Assembly (NCBI RefSeq): GCF_002929225.1
Contig: NZ_PISM01000003.1
Coordinates: 1-62,325, forward strand
Reading direction: 5' to 3'
DNA: 62,325 nucleotides
Origin: Stutzerimonas kunmingensis
GTDB lineage: Bacteria > Pseudomonadota > Gammaproteobacteria > Pseudomonadales > Pseudomonadaceae
A model generated the notes under the pieces. The model saw only the letters and a list, made by a program, of their open reading frames with translations. It made no database searches and was not told the origin of the DNA. The position numbers and the translations under genes were made by a program. The number at the start of each line of letters is the position of its first letter. Within the stretch, counting starts at the first letter, position 1. Positions 11,156 through 22,476 of this stretch are shown here, piece by piece.

Positions 11156-11851
11156 TCAGCTCCTCACCGTGCGTTTTTCGATGCGTTTTTCCGGGTTCGG
11201 GTTGTGCACGATGCGATGCACGTAGATGCCCGGCAGGTGAATCTGGTCCGGGTCCAGCTCGCCGGTTTCGACGATCTCCTCCACCTCGACGACGCAGACC
11301 TCGCCGGCCATCGCTGCCAGCGGGTTGAAGTTGCGCGCGGTCTTGCGAAACAGCAGGTTGCCGGCCTTGTCGGCCTTCCACGCCTTGACCAGGGCCAGGT
11401 CGGCGGTGAGGGATTCCTCCATCACGTACCACTCGCCGTTGAACTGGCGGGTTTCCTTGCCTTCGGCCACCAGCGTGCCGTAGCCGGTCTTGGTGTAGAA
11501 CGCCGGAATGCCCGCGCCGCCGGCACGCAGCTTCTCGGCCAGAGTGCCTTGCGGGGTGAATTCCAGGGCCAGTTCGCCGGCCAGGTACTGGCGCTCGAAC
11601 TCCTTGTTCTCACCCACGTAGGAGGAAACCATCTTGCTGATCTGCCGCGTCTCCAACAGCAGGCCGAGACCGAAGCCGTCGACGCCGGCATTGTTGCTGA
11701 TGGCAGTCAGGTCCTTCTTGCCGCTGTCGCGCAGGGCGGCGATCAGCTGCTCGGGGATGCCGCACAGGCCGAAGCCGCCGACGGCGATGGTCATGCCGTC
11801 CTCGACCAGGCCTTCCAGAGCGTGGGCGGCGCTGGGGTAAATCTTGTTCAT
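11156..11851 (-). CDS. atoD: 3-oxoacid CoA-transferase, A subunit
   Basis: A 231-residue alpha subunit. Marks are the CoA-binding glycine loop [14 protein letters not shown] (residues about 25–38), [14 protein letters not shown] and the FYTKTGYGT segment. It starts at ATG 11849–11851. It is separated from liuE by 86 bp and has its own Hfq/Crc-type leader, so translation of the acetoacetate step may be controlled apart from liuA–E. Confidence 0.9.
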   Translation of the reverse strand: MNKIYPSAAHALEGLVEDGMTIAVGGFGLCGIPEQLIAALRDSGKKDLTAISNNAGVDGFGLGLLLETRQISKMVSSYVGENKEFERQYLAGELALEFTPQGTLAEKLRAGGAGIPAFYTKTGYGTLVAEGKETRQFNGEWYVMEESLTADLALVKAWKADKAGNLLFRKTARNFNPLAAMAGEVCVVEVEEIVETGELDPDQIHLPGIYVHRIVHNPNPEKRIEKRTVRS

Positions 11852-11863
11852 GAATTACCTCTA

Positions 11864-11874
11864 CTTGTTGTTCT
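11864..11874 (-). promoter_or_regulatory. Hfq/Crc target motif
   Basis: AGAACAACAAG in the mRNA just before the AGAGG ribosome site of the CoA-transferase A gene. It is the only such element inside the liu/ato cluster. Confidence 0.55.
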
Positions 11875-11937
11875 ATCTGTGCCGGGTGGTCCGTTAGATG
11901 GCCGCCCGACGAATAGGGTTTAGCAAAATCGGTGCCG

Positions 11938-12837
11938 CTAACCGGCCTGCCTGGCGCGGGCGACCCGCGAACCGTTGGCACGCCCCAGCAGCTGGCTGAT
12001 GCGCTGGCCGGCGCCGATCAACGCATCGAGGTCGATGCCGGTGGCTATGTCCAGCCCGTTGAACATGTACAGCACGTCTTCGCTGGCGACATTGCCGCTG
12101 GCGCCTTTGGCGTACGGGCAACCCCCGAGGCCGGCGACCGAGCTGTCGAACACGGCGATGCCTTCCAGAAGGCTGGCATAGATATTCGCCAGCGCCTGGC
12201 CGTAGGTGTCGTGGAAATGCCCGGCCAACCGTTCGCGCGGCACTTCACGAGCCACCATGTCGAATAGTGTGCGGGTCTTGCCCGGTGTGCCGGTGCCGAT
12301 GGTGTCGCCCAGGGAAACCTCGTAGCAGCCCATGGCATACAGCTCGCGGGCGACTTCGGCGACCTTGGCTGGCGGTACCTCCCCTTCGTAGGGGCAGCCG
12401 AGCACGCAGGAAACGTAGCCACGCACACGGATGTCCTGCTCGCGGGCAGCCTCCATCAGCGGGGCGAAGCGGGCCAGGCTCTCGGCGATGGAGCAGTTGA
12501 TGTTCTTCTGCGAGAAGGCTTCGGAGGCCGCACCGAACACCGCGACTTCCTTCACGCCGGCCTCGATGGCCGCTTCCAGCCCCTTCATGTTCGGCGTCAG
12601 CGCCGCGTAGGTGACACCGGCCTTGCGCTGGATTTGCGCGAAAACCTCGGCGGAACCGGCCATCTGCGGCACCCACTTGGGTGAGACGAAGCTGCCGACT
12701 TCGATGTAGCTGAGGCCAGCGGCGCTGAGGTCGTCCACCAGGCGCACCTTGTCCGCCACGCTGATGGGCTGCTGCTCGTTCTGCAGGCCGTCACGCGGGC
12801 CGACTTCCACCAGCCGGACCTGTTTGGGCAGGCTCAT
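11938..12837 (-). CDS. liuE: Hydroxymethylglutaryl-CoA lyase
   Basis: A 299-residue TIM-barrel lyase that splits HMG-CoA into acetoacetate and acetyl-CoA. Family marks are [12 protein letters not shown] at the N-terminus (metal ligand Asp), the [12 protein letters not shown] metal-binding histidines and the active-site loop [14 protein letters not shown] with the catalytic Cys. Length is normal for bacterial enzymes. It is the last enzyme of the liu branch; atoD follows after an 86-bp gap. The liuD gene ends 88 bp upstream across a short hairpin repeat. Confidence 0.95.
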   Translation of the reverse strand: MSLPKQVRLVEVGPRDGLQNEQQPISVADKVRLVDDLSAAGLSYIEVGSFVSPKWVPQMAGSAEVFAQIQRKAGVTYAALTPNMKGLEAAIEAGVKEVAVFGAASEAFSQKNINCSIAESLARFAPLMEAAREQDIRVRGYVSCVLGCPYEGEVPPAKVAEVARELYAMGCYEVSLGDTIGTGTPGKTRTLFDMVAREVPRERLAGHFHDTYGQALANIYASLLEGIAVFDSSVAGLGGCPYAKGASGNVASEDVLYMFNGLDIATGIDLDALIGAGQRISQLLGRANGSRVARARQAG

Positions 12838-12900
12838 ATGTCCTCCAGAGGGTAAATGCTTAGCGAGCCTTCACCCGTGTCGTTGAATTGTGGCGCTGCT

Positions 12901-12923
12901 GGTGGGCTAAAGCCCACCCTACG
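12901..12923. repeat. Short intergenic hairpin repeat
   Basis: GGTGGGCT-AA-AGCCCACC followed by CTACG between liuD and liuE. A second hairpin with the same GGTGG…CCACCCTACG architecture lies at 17863–17895. Such elements are scattered in Pseudomonas genomes. Confidence 0.6.
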
Positions 12924-12925
12924 GA

Positions 12926-14827
12926 TCAAGCCTCTTCCATCTCCAGCAGCACCGCGCCTTCGCTGACCATTTCGCCTTCGCTGCAGAACAGGCTCTTGAC
13001 CACGCCAGCCTGGGCGCTGCGGATGCTGTGTTCCATCTTCATCGCTTCCAGCACGATCAGCGCGGTGCCGGCCTCGACATGCTGACCGGCCTCCACCAAT
13101 ACACGAACGATGCTGCCGTTCATCGGTGCGGTCAGGCCGCCGTGATGCTGGTGGCTGGCCTCGGCTTCGGCGATGGGGTCGAAGGCGCGCACGGCCAGCC
13201 ATTCGCCGTTCCACTGCAGATACAGCGCATCGCCCTGGCGAATTGCCCTGGGCGTACGGACGTTCTGCTGCGGTGCTGCCGGGTCGACCTTCAACCGGCG
13301 GCTTTCGCCATTGCACTGCAGATGCAGGCTGATCTGCGCCGGCATGCCGAAACGCAGCCCGCTGCGCTTGGACCACGGCGAATGGGCATCGTCGCCGCGT
13401 ACCTTGGTCGGTTCGGTCTGCACGAAGCACTCCGCAGCCTGCTGCCAAAACGCATCGGATAGCTCGCCAGCCGGACGCAGCAATTCGCTTTCGTGACGCG
13501 GAATAAAGCCGGTATCCAGCTCGGCCTCGGCAAACGCGCGGTGGCCGACGACGCGGCGCAGGAACGCAAGGTTGGTGCGCACGCCGCCCACGGCGGTCTC
13601 GTCGAGCATGGCCAGCAAACGCAGGCGCGCTTCCTCGCGGTTCTCGCCCCAGACGATCAGCTTGCCGAGCATCGGGTCGTAGAACGGCGACACGGTATCG
13701 CCCTCGGCGACGCCGCTGTCGACACGACGGCCCGGGCCATCCGCCGCTTCACGATATAGATCGAGGGTGCCGGTGGCGGGGAGGAAATCGTTGTCCGGGT
13801 CCTCGGCGTACAGCCGTACCTCGATGGCATGGCCGATCAGCGGCACCTGCTCCTGGCCGATCGGCAGCGGCTCGCCGCGGGCGACGCGAATCTGCCAGGC
13901 GACCAGATCGAGGCCGGTGATGGCCTCGGTGACCGGGTGCTCGACCTGCAGGCGGGTGTTCATCTCCATAAAGAAGAACTCGCCGCGGGCATCCAGCAGG
14001 AATTCCACGGTGCCGGCACCGACGTAGCCGATCGCCTGCGCGGCCTTTACCGCCGCCTCACCCATGGCGCGGCGCAGTGCCGGGGTCAGGCCGGGCGCCG
14101 GCGCTTCCTCGACCACTTTCTGGTGGCGGCGCTGGATCGAGCAGTCGCGCTCGTTCAGGTACAGGCAGTTACCGTGCTGGTCGGCAAACACCTGGATCTC
14201 CACGTGACGCGGCTTGAGCACGTATTTCTCGACCAGCATGCGCGAGTCGCCGAACGACGACTGCGCTTCACGCTGGGCGGACGCCAGCGCTTCGGCTAGA
14301 TCGGCCTCGCGCTCGACCACCTTCATGCCCTTGCCGCCACCGCCGGCGGTGGCCTTGAGCAGCACCGGGTAGCCGATGGTTTCGGCGGCAGCGCGGAAGG
14401 TTTCGTAATCCTGGGCCTGGCCGTGATAACCCGGCACCAGCGGCACGCCGGCTTCTTCCATCAGCGCCTTGGCGGCGGACTTGCTGCCCATGGCGTCGAT
14501 GGCCGAAGCGGGCGGGCCGAGGAAGATCAGCCCGGCCTGTTCGATGGCGCGGGCGAACTCGGCGTTCTCCGAGAGAAAGCCGTAGCCCGGGTGGATCGCT
14601 TGGGCGCCGCTGGCCTTGGCCGCCTCGATCAGCTTGTCGATGCGCAGGTAGCTGTCGGCCGGCTTGGCGCCGCCCAGGTCGATGCAGATATCGGCTTCGC
14701 GGGCGTGGCGTGCCGTGGCGTCGATGGCGCTGTGCACGGCAACGGTGGTCAGGCCCATGGCCTTGGCGGTGCGCATTACGCGGCATGCGATCTCGCCGCG
14801 GTTGGCAACCAGGAGGGTCGTTATCAT
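12926..14827 (-). CDS. liuD: Methylcrotonyl-CoA carboxylase, biotin-carrying alpha subunit
   Basis: A 633-residue protein with biotin carboxylase at the N-terminus and biotin carrier at the C-terminus. The carboxylase half has the ANRGEIACRV start, the ATP-grasp glycine loop KATAGGGGKGM, FMEMNTRLQVEHPVTE and EVRLYAEDP. The biotin lysine is in VLEAMKMEH about 40 residues from the end. With LiuB it carboxylates 3-methylcrotonyl-CoA to 3-methylglutaconyl-CoA. It starts at ATG 14825–14827. A 520-bp gap with repeats separates it from liuC upstream, which is unusual for this operon. It is not the acetyl-CoA or propionyl-CoA enzyme because the partner is LiuB-type and the context is liu. Confidence 0.95.
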   Translation of the reverse strand: MITTLLVANRGEIACRVMRTAKAMGLTTVAVHSAIDATARHAREADICIDLGGAKPADSYLRIDKLIEAAKASGAQAIHPGYGFLSENAEFARAIEQAGLIFLGPPASAIDAMGSKSAAKALMEEAGVPLVPGYHGQAQDYETFRAAAETIGYPVLLKATAGGGGKGMKVVEREADLAEALASAQREAQSSFGDSRMLVEKYVLKPRHVEIQVFADQHGNCLYLNERDCSIQRRHQKVVEEAPAPGLTPALRRAMGEAAVKAAQAIGYVGAGTVEFLLDARGEFFFMEMNTRLQVEHPVTEAITGLDLVAWQIRVARGEPLPIGQEQVPLIGHAIEVRLYAEDPDNDFLPATGTLDLYREAADGPGRRVDSGVAEGDTVSPFYDPMLGKLIVWGENREEARLRLLAMLDETAVGGVRTNLAFLRRVVGHRAFAEAELDTGFIPRHESELLRPAGELSDAFWQQAAECFVQTEPTKVRGDDAHSPWSKRSGLRFGMPAQISLHLQCNGESRRLKVDPAAPQQNVRTPRAIRQGDALYLQWNGEWLAVRAFDPIAEAEASHQHHGGLTAPMNGSIVRVLVEAGQHVEAGTALIVLEAMKMEHSIRSAQAGVVKSLFCSEGEMVSEGAVLLEMEEA

Positions 14828-14862
14828 TTTTGTGATTCCTGCGTGGCCTGGAAGACGTTTCC

Positions 14863-15245
14863 CCTCACCCTAGCCCTCTCCCCTGAGGGGCGAGGGGATG
14901 ACGGAGTGGGGCGAAGCAATGAAGTGGTTCGGCAATGATTGGCGTGACCGGTTGATGTGCGATCAGCGGCATGAGCGCGGACGATATGGTTAGGCAGCCG
15001 CTCCCAAACCCCACACAACCCAACCCCATCTCCCTCTTGGGGAGCGGGCCGGGGCGAGGGGGAGTTGCTACGCACATGCACTCCCGCCCAGCCATTGCAC
15101 AGACCAACTCCCTCTCCCCTTTGGGGAGAGGGCTGGGGTGAGGGGGCGGTGCTGCGGCCCTGCACAATCACCCTGCCACTGCACAAGCCAACATACTCTC
15201 CTCCTTGGGAAGAGTGCCGGGGAGCGGGCTGGGGCGAGGGGGCGG
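14863..15245. repeat. Cluster of four REP-like palindromic elements between liuD and liuC
   Basis: Four related copies of a CTCTCCC…GGGAGAGGG…GGGG(T/C)GAGGGGG unit lie near 14863–14900, 15024–15062, 15109–15148 and 15196–15245. The first is in the opposite orientation to the other three. Each has a self-complementary core, for example CTCTCCCCTTTGGGGAGAG at 15113–15131. They fill most of the 14828–15347 gap, which has no gene I can support. Confidence 0.75.
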
Positions 15246-15347
15246 TGCCAAGGACCGACACAGCCGCCCGACCACCACACAACGCAACCCTCTCACCGCG
15301 CGTACGCGACAACGTATACGAGCGAGCACCCCACAGAAGCCCAGTCA

Positions 15348-16145
15348 TCACGCGCGCTCCTGCCAGGCGGGCGTGCGTTTTTCCAGGAAGGCGCTCAGGC
15401 CTTCCTGACCTTCCGAGCTGGTGCGCAGGCGCGCAATGGCCTGTTCGGTGGTCTGGCGCAGGTCGGCGCTGAAATCGCCATCACCCACTTCCAGCAGCAG
15501 GTCCTTGCAAGCCTTGAGCGCCTGCGGGCTGTTGAGCAGCAGGTTGTCGACCCACTGCTCGAGCGCGGCGTCCAGTTCACTGGCCGGGTAGGTCTCGGCA
15601 AGCAGGCCGAGTTCGCGGGCACGCTTACCGTCGAAGCGTTCGGCGGTCAGCGCGTAGCGGCGGGTGGCGCGCTCGCCGATGGCCTTGACCACGAACGGGC
15701 TGATCACCGCCGGTGCCAGGCCGATGCGTACTTCCGACAGGCAGAACAGCGCATCGCTGGCGCCGATGGCCATGTCGCAGCAGGCGATCAGCCCCAGCGC
15801 GCCGCCAAACGCCGCGCCCTGCACCACGGCCAGGGTTGGCTGCTGCAGCTCATACAGGCGCTGCATCAGCTCGCCGAGCTCGTGGGCGTCGGCGAGGTTG
15901 GCCTGGTAGTCGAGTTTGGCCGATTCGCGCATCCAGCCCAGATCGGCGCCAGCGGAGAAGTGTTTGCCACGCCCGCGCAGGATCAGGAAACGGATGCTGG
16001 CATCGTCCTGCACCTGGGCCAGCGCCGCGTTCAGTTCGCCGATCACCCGGGCGTCGAAGGCGTTGTTCTTGTCCGCGCGGTTGAGCCAGAGGGTGGCCAC
16101 GCCGCGCGCGTCTTTGTTCAGTTCGATGGTCTGGAAATCGGTCAT
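15348..16145 (-). CDS. liuC: Methylglutaconyl-CoA hydratase
   Basis: A 265-residue crotonase-fold enzyme. LRGRGKHFSAGADLGWM carries the first oxyanion-hole segment, and VQGAAFGGALGLIACCDMAIG the second, with the glutamate region SEVRIGLAPAVISPFV following. LGWM after GAD is typical of the liuC/gnyH group rather than FadB-type hydratases. It hydrates 3-methylglutaconyl-CoA to HMG-CoA. It is 57 bp downstream of liuB and co-transcribed with it. Confidence 0.93.
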   Translation of the reverse strand: MTDFQTIELNKDARGVATLWLNRADKNNAFDARVIGELNAALAQVQDDASIRFLILRGRGKHFSAGADLGWMRESAKLDYQANLADAHELGELMQRLYELQQPTLAVVQGAAFGGALGLIACCDMAIGASDALFCLSEVRIGLAPAVISPFVVKAIGERATRRYALTAERFDGKRARELGLLAETYPASELDAALEQWVDNLLLNSPQALKACKDLLLEVGDGDFSADLRQTTEQAIARLRTSSEGQEGLSAFLEKRTPAWQERA

Positions 16146-16202
16146 CTCGGCATCCTCGATGGGACTGCAGTCGCCGGCGCGCTTGGCTGCCGACGGCTCG
16201 GA

Positions 16203-17810
<1,608 letters not shown>

Positions 17811-17862
17811 GGACGGGCTCCGTTCAATTCCATCATGGATGGCATTGCCATCCACAGACTGC

Positions 17863-17895
17863 GGTGGAAAACCCTTCGCGGTTTTCCACCCTACG
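17863..17895. repeat. Intergenic hairpin repeat between liuA and liuB
   Basis: GGTGGAAAACC and GGTTTTCCACC form an 11-bp stem with a 6-base loop, followed by CTACG as in the 12901 element. Just before it TGGATGGCA/TGCCATCCA at 17837–17855 forms another short palindrome. Confidence 0.6.
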
Positions 17896-17925
17896 AGGCT
17901 GGGGGCGTTCTTTCCGCCCGCAGGC

Positions 17926-19089
17926 TCACCTGGATTCGTTGAACAGCTCGCGGCCGATCAGCATGCGGCGTATTTCGCTGGTGCCGGCACCGATCTCGTA
18001 GAGCTTGGCGTCGCGCAGCAGGCGACCGGTGGGGAATTCGTTGATGTAGCCGTTGCCGCCGAGGATCTGGATCGCCTGCAGGGCCATCTGTGTGGCGTTT
18101 TCGGCGCTATAGAGGATCACCCCGGCGGCGTCCTTGCGGGTGGTCTCGCCGCGGTCGCAGGCCTGCGCCACGGCATACAGATAGGCGCGGCTGGCGTTGA
18201 GCTGGGTGTACATGTCCGCCACCTTGCCCTGGATGAACTGGAACTCGCCGATGCTCTGGCCGAACTGCTTGCGATCGTGGATGTAGGGCACCACCACATC
18301 GACGCAGGCCTGCATGATCCCGGTCGGGCCGCCGGCCAGCACCACGCGTTCGTAGTCCAGGCCGCTCATCAGCACCTTGACGCCGCCGTTCTCGGCGCCC
18401 AGCACATTCTCTTGCGGCACCTCGACGTCATCGAAGAACAGCTCGCAGGTGTTGGAGCCGCGCATGCCGAGCTTGTCGAACTTGTTGCCGCGGGAGAAAC
18501 CCTTCCAGTCGCGCTCGACGATGAACGCGGTGATGCCGTGCGCACCCTTGTCCAGGTCGGTCTTGGCATAGATCACGTAGGTGCTGGCGTCCGGGCCGTT
18601 GGTGATCCAGGTCTTGCTGCCGTTGAGCACGTAGCGGTCGCCGCGCTTCTCGGCGCGCAGCTTCATGGAGACCACGTCGGACCCGGCATTCGGCTCGCTC
18701 ATGGCCAGCGCCCCGACGTGTTCGCCGCTGATCAGCTTGGGCAGGTAGCGGGCCTTCTGCTCGGGGGTGCCGTTGCGGTTGATCTGGTTGACGCACAGGT
18801 TGGAGTGGGCGCCGTAGGAGAGGGCGACCGAGGCCGAGCCGCGGCTGATTTCTTCCATCGCCACCACATGCGCCAGGTAGCCGAGGCCGGCGCCGCCGTA
18901 CTCCTCGGAGACGGTCACGCCGAGCAGACCCATCTCGCCGAATTTCTTCCACATGTCCGCCGGGAACAGGTTTTCCTGATCGATGGCTTCGGCGCGCGGG
19001 GCAATCTCGGCGGCGACGAAGGCCTGCAGCTGCTCGCGCAGCATGTCGATGGTTTCACCGAGGGCGAAATTGAGGCTGGAGTAGTTCAT
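17926..19089 (-). CDS. liuA: Isovaleryl-CoA dehydrogenase
   Basis: A 387-residue FAD acyl-CoA dehydrogenase. It has the [19 protein letters not shown] flavin segment, [10 protein letters not shown], and the C-terminal [35 protein letters not shown] signature in parts. The active-site Glu of isovaleryl enzymes lies at an unusual internal position, and the [12 protein letters not shown] segment containing it is present. It oxidises isovaleryl-CoA to 3-methylcrotonyl-CoA, passing electrons to ETF. The start is ATG 19087–19089 with AGGTGG upstream. It is the first gene of the liu transcription unit, 118 bp downstream of the LiuR palindrome. Confidence 0.95.
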   Translation of the reverse strand: MNYSSLNFALGETIDMLREQLQAFVAAEIAPRAEAIDQENLFPADMWKKFGEMGLLGVTVSEEYGGAGLGYLAHVVAMEEISRGSASVALSYGAHSNLCVNQINRNGTPEQKARYLPKLISGEHVGALAMSEPNAGSDVVSMKLRAEKRGDRYVLNGSKTWITNGPDASTYVIYAKTDLDKGAHGITAFIVERDWKGFSRGNKFDKLGMRGSNTCELFFDDVEVPQENVLGAENGGVKVLMSGLDYERVVLAGGPTGIMQACVDVVVPYIHDRKQFGQSIGEFQFIQGKVADMYTQLNASRAYLYAVAQACDRGETTRKDAAGVILYSAENATQMALQAIQILGGNGYINEFPTGRLLRDAKLYEIGAGTSEIRRMLIGRELFNESR

Positions 19090-19206
19090 GGGGCCACCTG
19101 CTTGTCTTGTAATTGTTCTGTTTTCAGAGGATTCGTTCGTCCGGCGGAGTGCAGGCCGGCGCTCTGGTAGCGGTTCGAGGTCATCGGCATGGATGATCGT
19201 TCGCTG

Positions 19207-19244
19207 CTTTACGTTAACGTAAAGGTCCGCTCTCAGTCTGTCAA
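19207..19244 (-). promoter_or_regulatory. LiuR operator and liuA promoter
   Basis: CTTTACGTTAACGTAAAG at 19207–19224 is a perfect 18-bp palindrome. On the minus strand a TTGACA -35 box (19239–19244) precedes it, and a TACGTT -10-like hexamer 17 bases on falls inside the palindrome, as expected for a repressor site. The same sequence with one change lies before the CoA-ligase gene. In the rest of the 19090–19407 gap I see nothing else. Confidence 0.75.
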
Positions 19245-19407
19245 CACACCGCCGAGTCGGCATGCTGCAAGCATAGGCCCGCCAAGGTGCGGCCGTGGGT
19301 TGCTGGCGCGCGGTGGTGTTTCGTCGGTGGAGGGGCACTTGGCTGGAGGCTGGCGGGACTAAACAGGCAGTGGCCGCAGCGTCGGCCTGCCACCGACGAG
19401 GAAATCC

Positions 19408-20430
19408 ATGCCCCGCATCGGCTTCGCCTGCATGTATCACCACCCGCAACAGAGCCTCTCGCTGAAGGAGCTGGAGCGCATCGAGCGCACCTTCAATCCG
19501 CGCAGCACCACGCTGCGCTGGATGGCTTCGGCGGGACGCGAGGCGGCGGAGGCGAAGCTCGAGGAGATCGTCGAGCACAATCTGAGCGCTCAGCGGGTGC
19601 TGCTCGAATACGTCGCCACGTTGCCGCCGATGCTGCGCATGTTGCGCCTGTCCAGCGACTTGCTGCCGTTCTACAGCCATGCCGAGATCGCGCCGTTCTA
19701 CCGTCGCGCCGAGATACGGAACCGCCTCGAGGCTGGCTTCGCCGCGATCGGCGAACTGGCACGGGCCAACGAAATCCGTCTGTCGATGCATCCGGGGCAG
19801 TATTGCGTGCTTGGCTCGGACAAGCCGCAGGTGGTGGAAAACAGCCTGGCGGAATTCGAATACCACGCCGACATGATCCGCATGATGGGTTACGGCCGGC
19901 GCTTCCAGGACTTCAAATGCAACCTGCATATCGCCGGGCGGCTCGGCGCCGAGGGGGTGCGTGCCGTGTGGCCGCGCCTGTCGACCGAGGCGCGCCACTG
20001 CATCACCTTCGAGAACGACGAAAAGACCTATGGCCTGGACGACTGCCTGAGCCTCGCGGACCTCGCGCCGGTGGTGCTGGATATCCATCACTGCTGGATT
20101 CACGAGGGCCGCTACATCGAGCCGGACGACCCGCGCATCGAGCGCGTTCTGGAAAGCTGGCGCGGTGTGCGGCCGACCATGCACTACTCGCAGCCGCAGG
20201 AGAGCCTGATGGAGCTCGGCTTCGCGCCGGAGCAGAAGCTGGAAATCCCCGAGTTGCTGGAGAAGGTCAACAAGCGCGACCTCTATGCGCATAGCAAACG
20301 CATGTGGAACCACTGGACGAATCACTATGCGTTTCAGTTTCTTGATCGCTTCGACATCATGCTCGAAGCCAAGGACAAGAACCTCGCCGCGCTAGATTTC
20401 CATCACGAGTACCAGCGCGAATGCGGCTGA
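19408..20430 (+). CDS. uvsE: UV DNA damage endonuclease (UvsE/UvdE family)
   Basis: A 340-residue TIM-barrel repair endonuclease (PF03851) that nicks 5' of UV photoproducts. Seen are the [10 protein letters not shown] start, the metal-binding [12 protein letters not shown], the [16 protein letters not shown] segment and [13 protein letters not shown] with its metal-ligand histidines. The C-terminal part (HYSQPQES) is intact. It stands alone on the plus strand between the divergent liuA and the CoA-ligase gene, with no LexA box visible. Function in photoproduct repair is established for the family. Its placement between two LiuR operators is probably accidental. Confidence 0.88.
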   Translation: MPRIGFACMYHHPQQSLSLKELERIERTFNPRSTTLRWMASAGREAAEAKLEEIVEHNLSAQRVLLEYVATLPPMLRMLRLSSDLLPFYSHAEIAPFYRRAEIRNRLEAGFAAIGELARANEIRLSMHPGQYCVLGSDKPQVVENSLAEFEYHADMIRMMGYGRRFQDFKCNLHIAGRLGAEGVRAVWPRLSTEARHCITFENDEKTYGLDDCLSLADLAPVVLDIHHCWIHEGRYIEPDDPRIERVLESWRGVRPTMHYSQPQESLMELGFAPEQKLEIPELLEKVNKRDLYAHSKRMWNHWTNHYAFQFLDRFDIMLEAKDKNLAALDFHHEYQRECG

Positions 20431-20638
20431 CGAGGCGTCTTCGGCAGACGCATGCGCGGCATCGTTGCAGAGGCTCCGGCGCAACCGTTTTTGCGCCGCT
20501 CAGGCATGCCTTCCGACACGTCGTGTCAGCGCCGATCTGGCCGCGGCTGACCCCGTTATTCGTCACCAGATAATGGCCATTTGACTGCTCGAGCTCCTCG
20601 ACTTTCGCCTACCCTGCGACATATTGTCAGCTAGTTAC

Positions 20639-20656
20639 CTTTACGTTAACGTAATC
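20639..20656 (+). promoter_or_regulatory. LiuR operator before the acyl-CoA ligase gene
   Basis: CTTTACGTTAACGTAATC matches the liuA palindrome at 17 of 18 effective positions. A TTGTCA hexamer lies 17 bases before TAACGT, so the site overlaps a -10 region. It is 80 bp upstream of the ATG at 20737. No other feature is evident in the 20431–20736 gap. Confidence 0.7.
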
Positions 20657-20736
20657 GTGGCCTAGGGTGACTGTCAGCAGCGCCAGCACCCTTGCGAGCA
20701 CGCCTCATAACAAACATAAGACTGAGGAAAATCGTC

Positions 20737-22419
20737 ATGAGTCTTCCGAGCTATACCTGCGGACCGCAGAGCAAACCCCTGTTGCCCATGACCATCGGCG
20801 CGGCATTCGACCGTACCGTGGAGCGCTTTCCCCAGCGCGAGGCCCTGGTGGTGCGCCATCAGCAGCTGCGTTACACCTGGGCGGAGCTGGCGGAGGTGGT
20901 GGACCGTTGCGCGCGTGGCCTGTTGGCCCTCGGACTGCAAGCTGGCGAACGAGTGGGAATCTGGTCACCGAACAATGCCCAGTGGTGCATTACCCAGTTC
21001 GCCACGGCGAAGATCGGCGTGGTGCTGGTCAACATCAATCCCGCCTACCGCCTCAGCGAACTCGAGTACGCCTTGAAGCAATCCGGCTGCCGCTGGCTGA
21101 TCTGCGCCGATGCCTTCAAGACCTCCGATTACCACGCCATGCTCCACGAGCTGCTGCCGGAGCTGGAAAGCGCCGCTGTCGGCGCCCTGCAGAGTCATAT
21201 GCTGCCGGAGCTGCGCGGGGTGATCAGCCTGTGCGACAAGCCGGTGGACGGCATGCTCCAGTGGCAGGCGCTGATGGAGATGGCCGAGCAGGTCGGCCCC
21301 GAACAGCTGCGCCAGTGCGGCGAACGCCTGCAGTTCGACGACCCCATCAATATCCAGTACACATCCGGCACCACGGGCTTCCCCAAGGGCGCCACGCTCA
21401 GCCACTACAACATCCTCAACAACGGCTACATGGTCGGTGAGAGCCTCAGGCTGACCGAGCACGACCGCCTGGTGATTCCGGTGCCGCTGTACCACTGCTT
21501 CGGCATGGTCATGGGCAATCTCGGCTGTGTCACCCACGGCACCACGATGATCTACCCGAGCGCCGCCTTCGAACCGCTGGCGGCACTGCAGGCCGCGGCC
21601 GAGGAAAAGGCTACCGGCATGTACGGCGTGCCGACCATGTTCATCGCCATGCTCGATCACCCGGAGCGCCAGTCGCTGGACCTCAGCAGCCTGCGCACCG
21701 GCATCATGGCCGGCTCCACCTGCCCGATCGAGGTGATGAAGCGCGTCATCGACGACATGCACCTGGCGGAAATGCAGATCGCCTACGGCATGACCGAAAC
21801 CAGCCCGGTCTCCACCCAGACCAGCGCCGACGACGACCTGGAACGTCGCGTGACCAGCGTCGGCCGCACCCAGCCGCATCTGGAAAGCAAGATTGTCGAC
21901 GAGCACGGCGCGGTGGTGCCGCGCGGGCAGATTGGCGAACTCTGCACCCGAGGCTACAGCGTGATGCTCGGCTACTGGAACAACCCGGACGCCACCCGCG
22001 ATGCCATCGACGGCGCCCGCTGGATGCACACAGGTGACCTCGCGGTAATGGACGATGAGGGTTACATCAAGATCGTCGGCCGCAACAAGGACATGATCAT
22101 CCGCGGCGGCGAGAACGTTTACCCGCGCGAGATCGAGGAATTTCTCTTCACCCATCCGGCGGTGGCCGACGTGCAGGTGATCGGCGTGCCGGATAGCAAG
22201 TTCGGCGAGGAGATCGTCGCCTGGGTAAAGCTGCACCCGGGCCATCAGGTCGAGGCCGAGGCGCTGCGCGAGTTTTGCAAGGGCCGCATTGCCCACTTCA
22301 AGAGGCCGCGGCACATCCGGTTCGTCGACGATTTCCCGATGACCATCAGCGGCAAGGTGCAGAAGTTCCGCATGCGCGAAATCAGCGTGGTCGAGCTGGG
22401 CATCAGCGAACAGCACTGA
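20737..22419 (+). CDS. AMP-dependent acyl-CoA synthetase
   Basis: A 560-residue adenylate-forming ligase that activates a carboxylic acid with ATP and CoA. Core motifs in order: P-loop [13 protein letters not shown], the aromatic gate and YGMTETSP, the hinge-region [14 protein letters not shown] and [34 protein letters not shown], and the catalytic lysine in [14 protein letters not shown] chose ATG at 20737 (MSLPSYT) with TGAGGA upstream; a frame extension to 20692 lacks a ribosome site. With a LiuR site upstream its substrate may be isovalerate or another branched or medium-chain acid. The protein alone does not settle chain length. Confidence 0.9.
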   Translation: MSLPSYTCGPQSKPLLPMTIGAAFDRTVERFPQREALVVRHQQLRYTWAELAEVVDRCARGLLALGLQAGERVGIWSPNNAQWCITQFATAKIGVVLVNINPAYRLSELEYALKQSGCRWLICADAFKTSDYHAMLHELLPELESAAVGALQSHMLPELRGVISLCDKPVDGMLQWQALMEMAEQVGPEQLRQCGERLQFDDPINIQYTSGTTGFPKGATLSHYNILNNGYMVGESLRLTEHDRLVIPVPLYHCFGMVMGNLGCVTHGTTMIYPSAAFEPLAALQAAAEEKATGMYGVPTMFIAMLDHPERQSLDLSSLRTGIMAGSTCPIEVMKRVIDDMHLAEMQIAYGMTETSPVSTQTSADDDLERRVTSVGRTQPHLESKIVDEHGAVVPRGQIGELCTRGYSVMLGYWNNPDATRDAIDGARWMHTGDLAVMDDEGYIKIVGRNKDMIIRGGENVYPREIEEFLFTHPAVADVQVIGVPDSKFGEEIVAWVKLHPGHQVEAEALREFCKGRIAHFKRPRHIRFVDDFPMTISGKVQKFRMREISVVELGISEQH

Positions 22420-22476
22420 CCGGCACCGGCCGGGTTCGCCCGGCCGGCAATTCGCTCATCCGAAAAGGAGCTTTCC

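Noticed and set aside
14863..15245. CRISPR array
   Set aside because: Repeats are palindromic, unequal in spacing and variable in sequence, with no cas genes; REP-like elements explain them.
19090..19130. Hfq/Crc motif before liuA (aacaattacaagacaag)
   Set aside because: At best two of three AA pairs align; control by LiuR suffices.
17926..20325. Open frame of about 799 codons on the minus strand covering liuA and running on through uvsE
   Set aside because: Only the 387-residue liuA part matches a family; the upstream extension is antisense to uvsE with shadow codon usage and no ribosome site.
20692..20736. Hfq/Crc motif before the acyl-CoA ligase (ataacaaacataag)
   Set aside because: No register gives AAnAAnAA; it is only A-rich.
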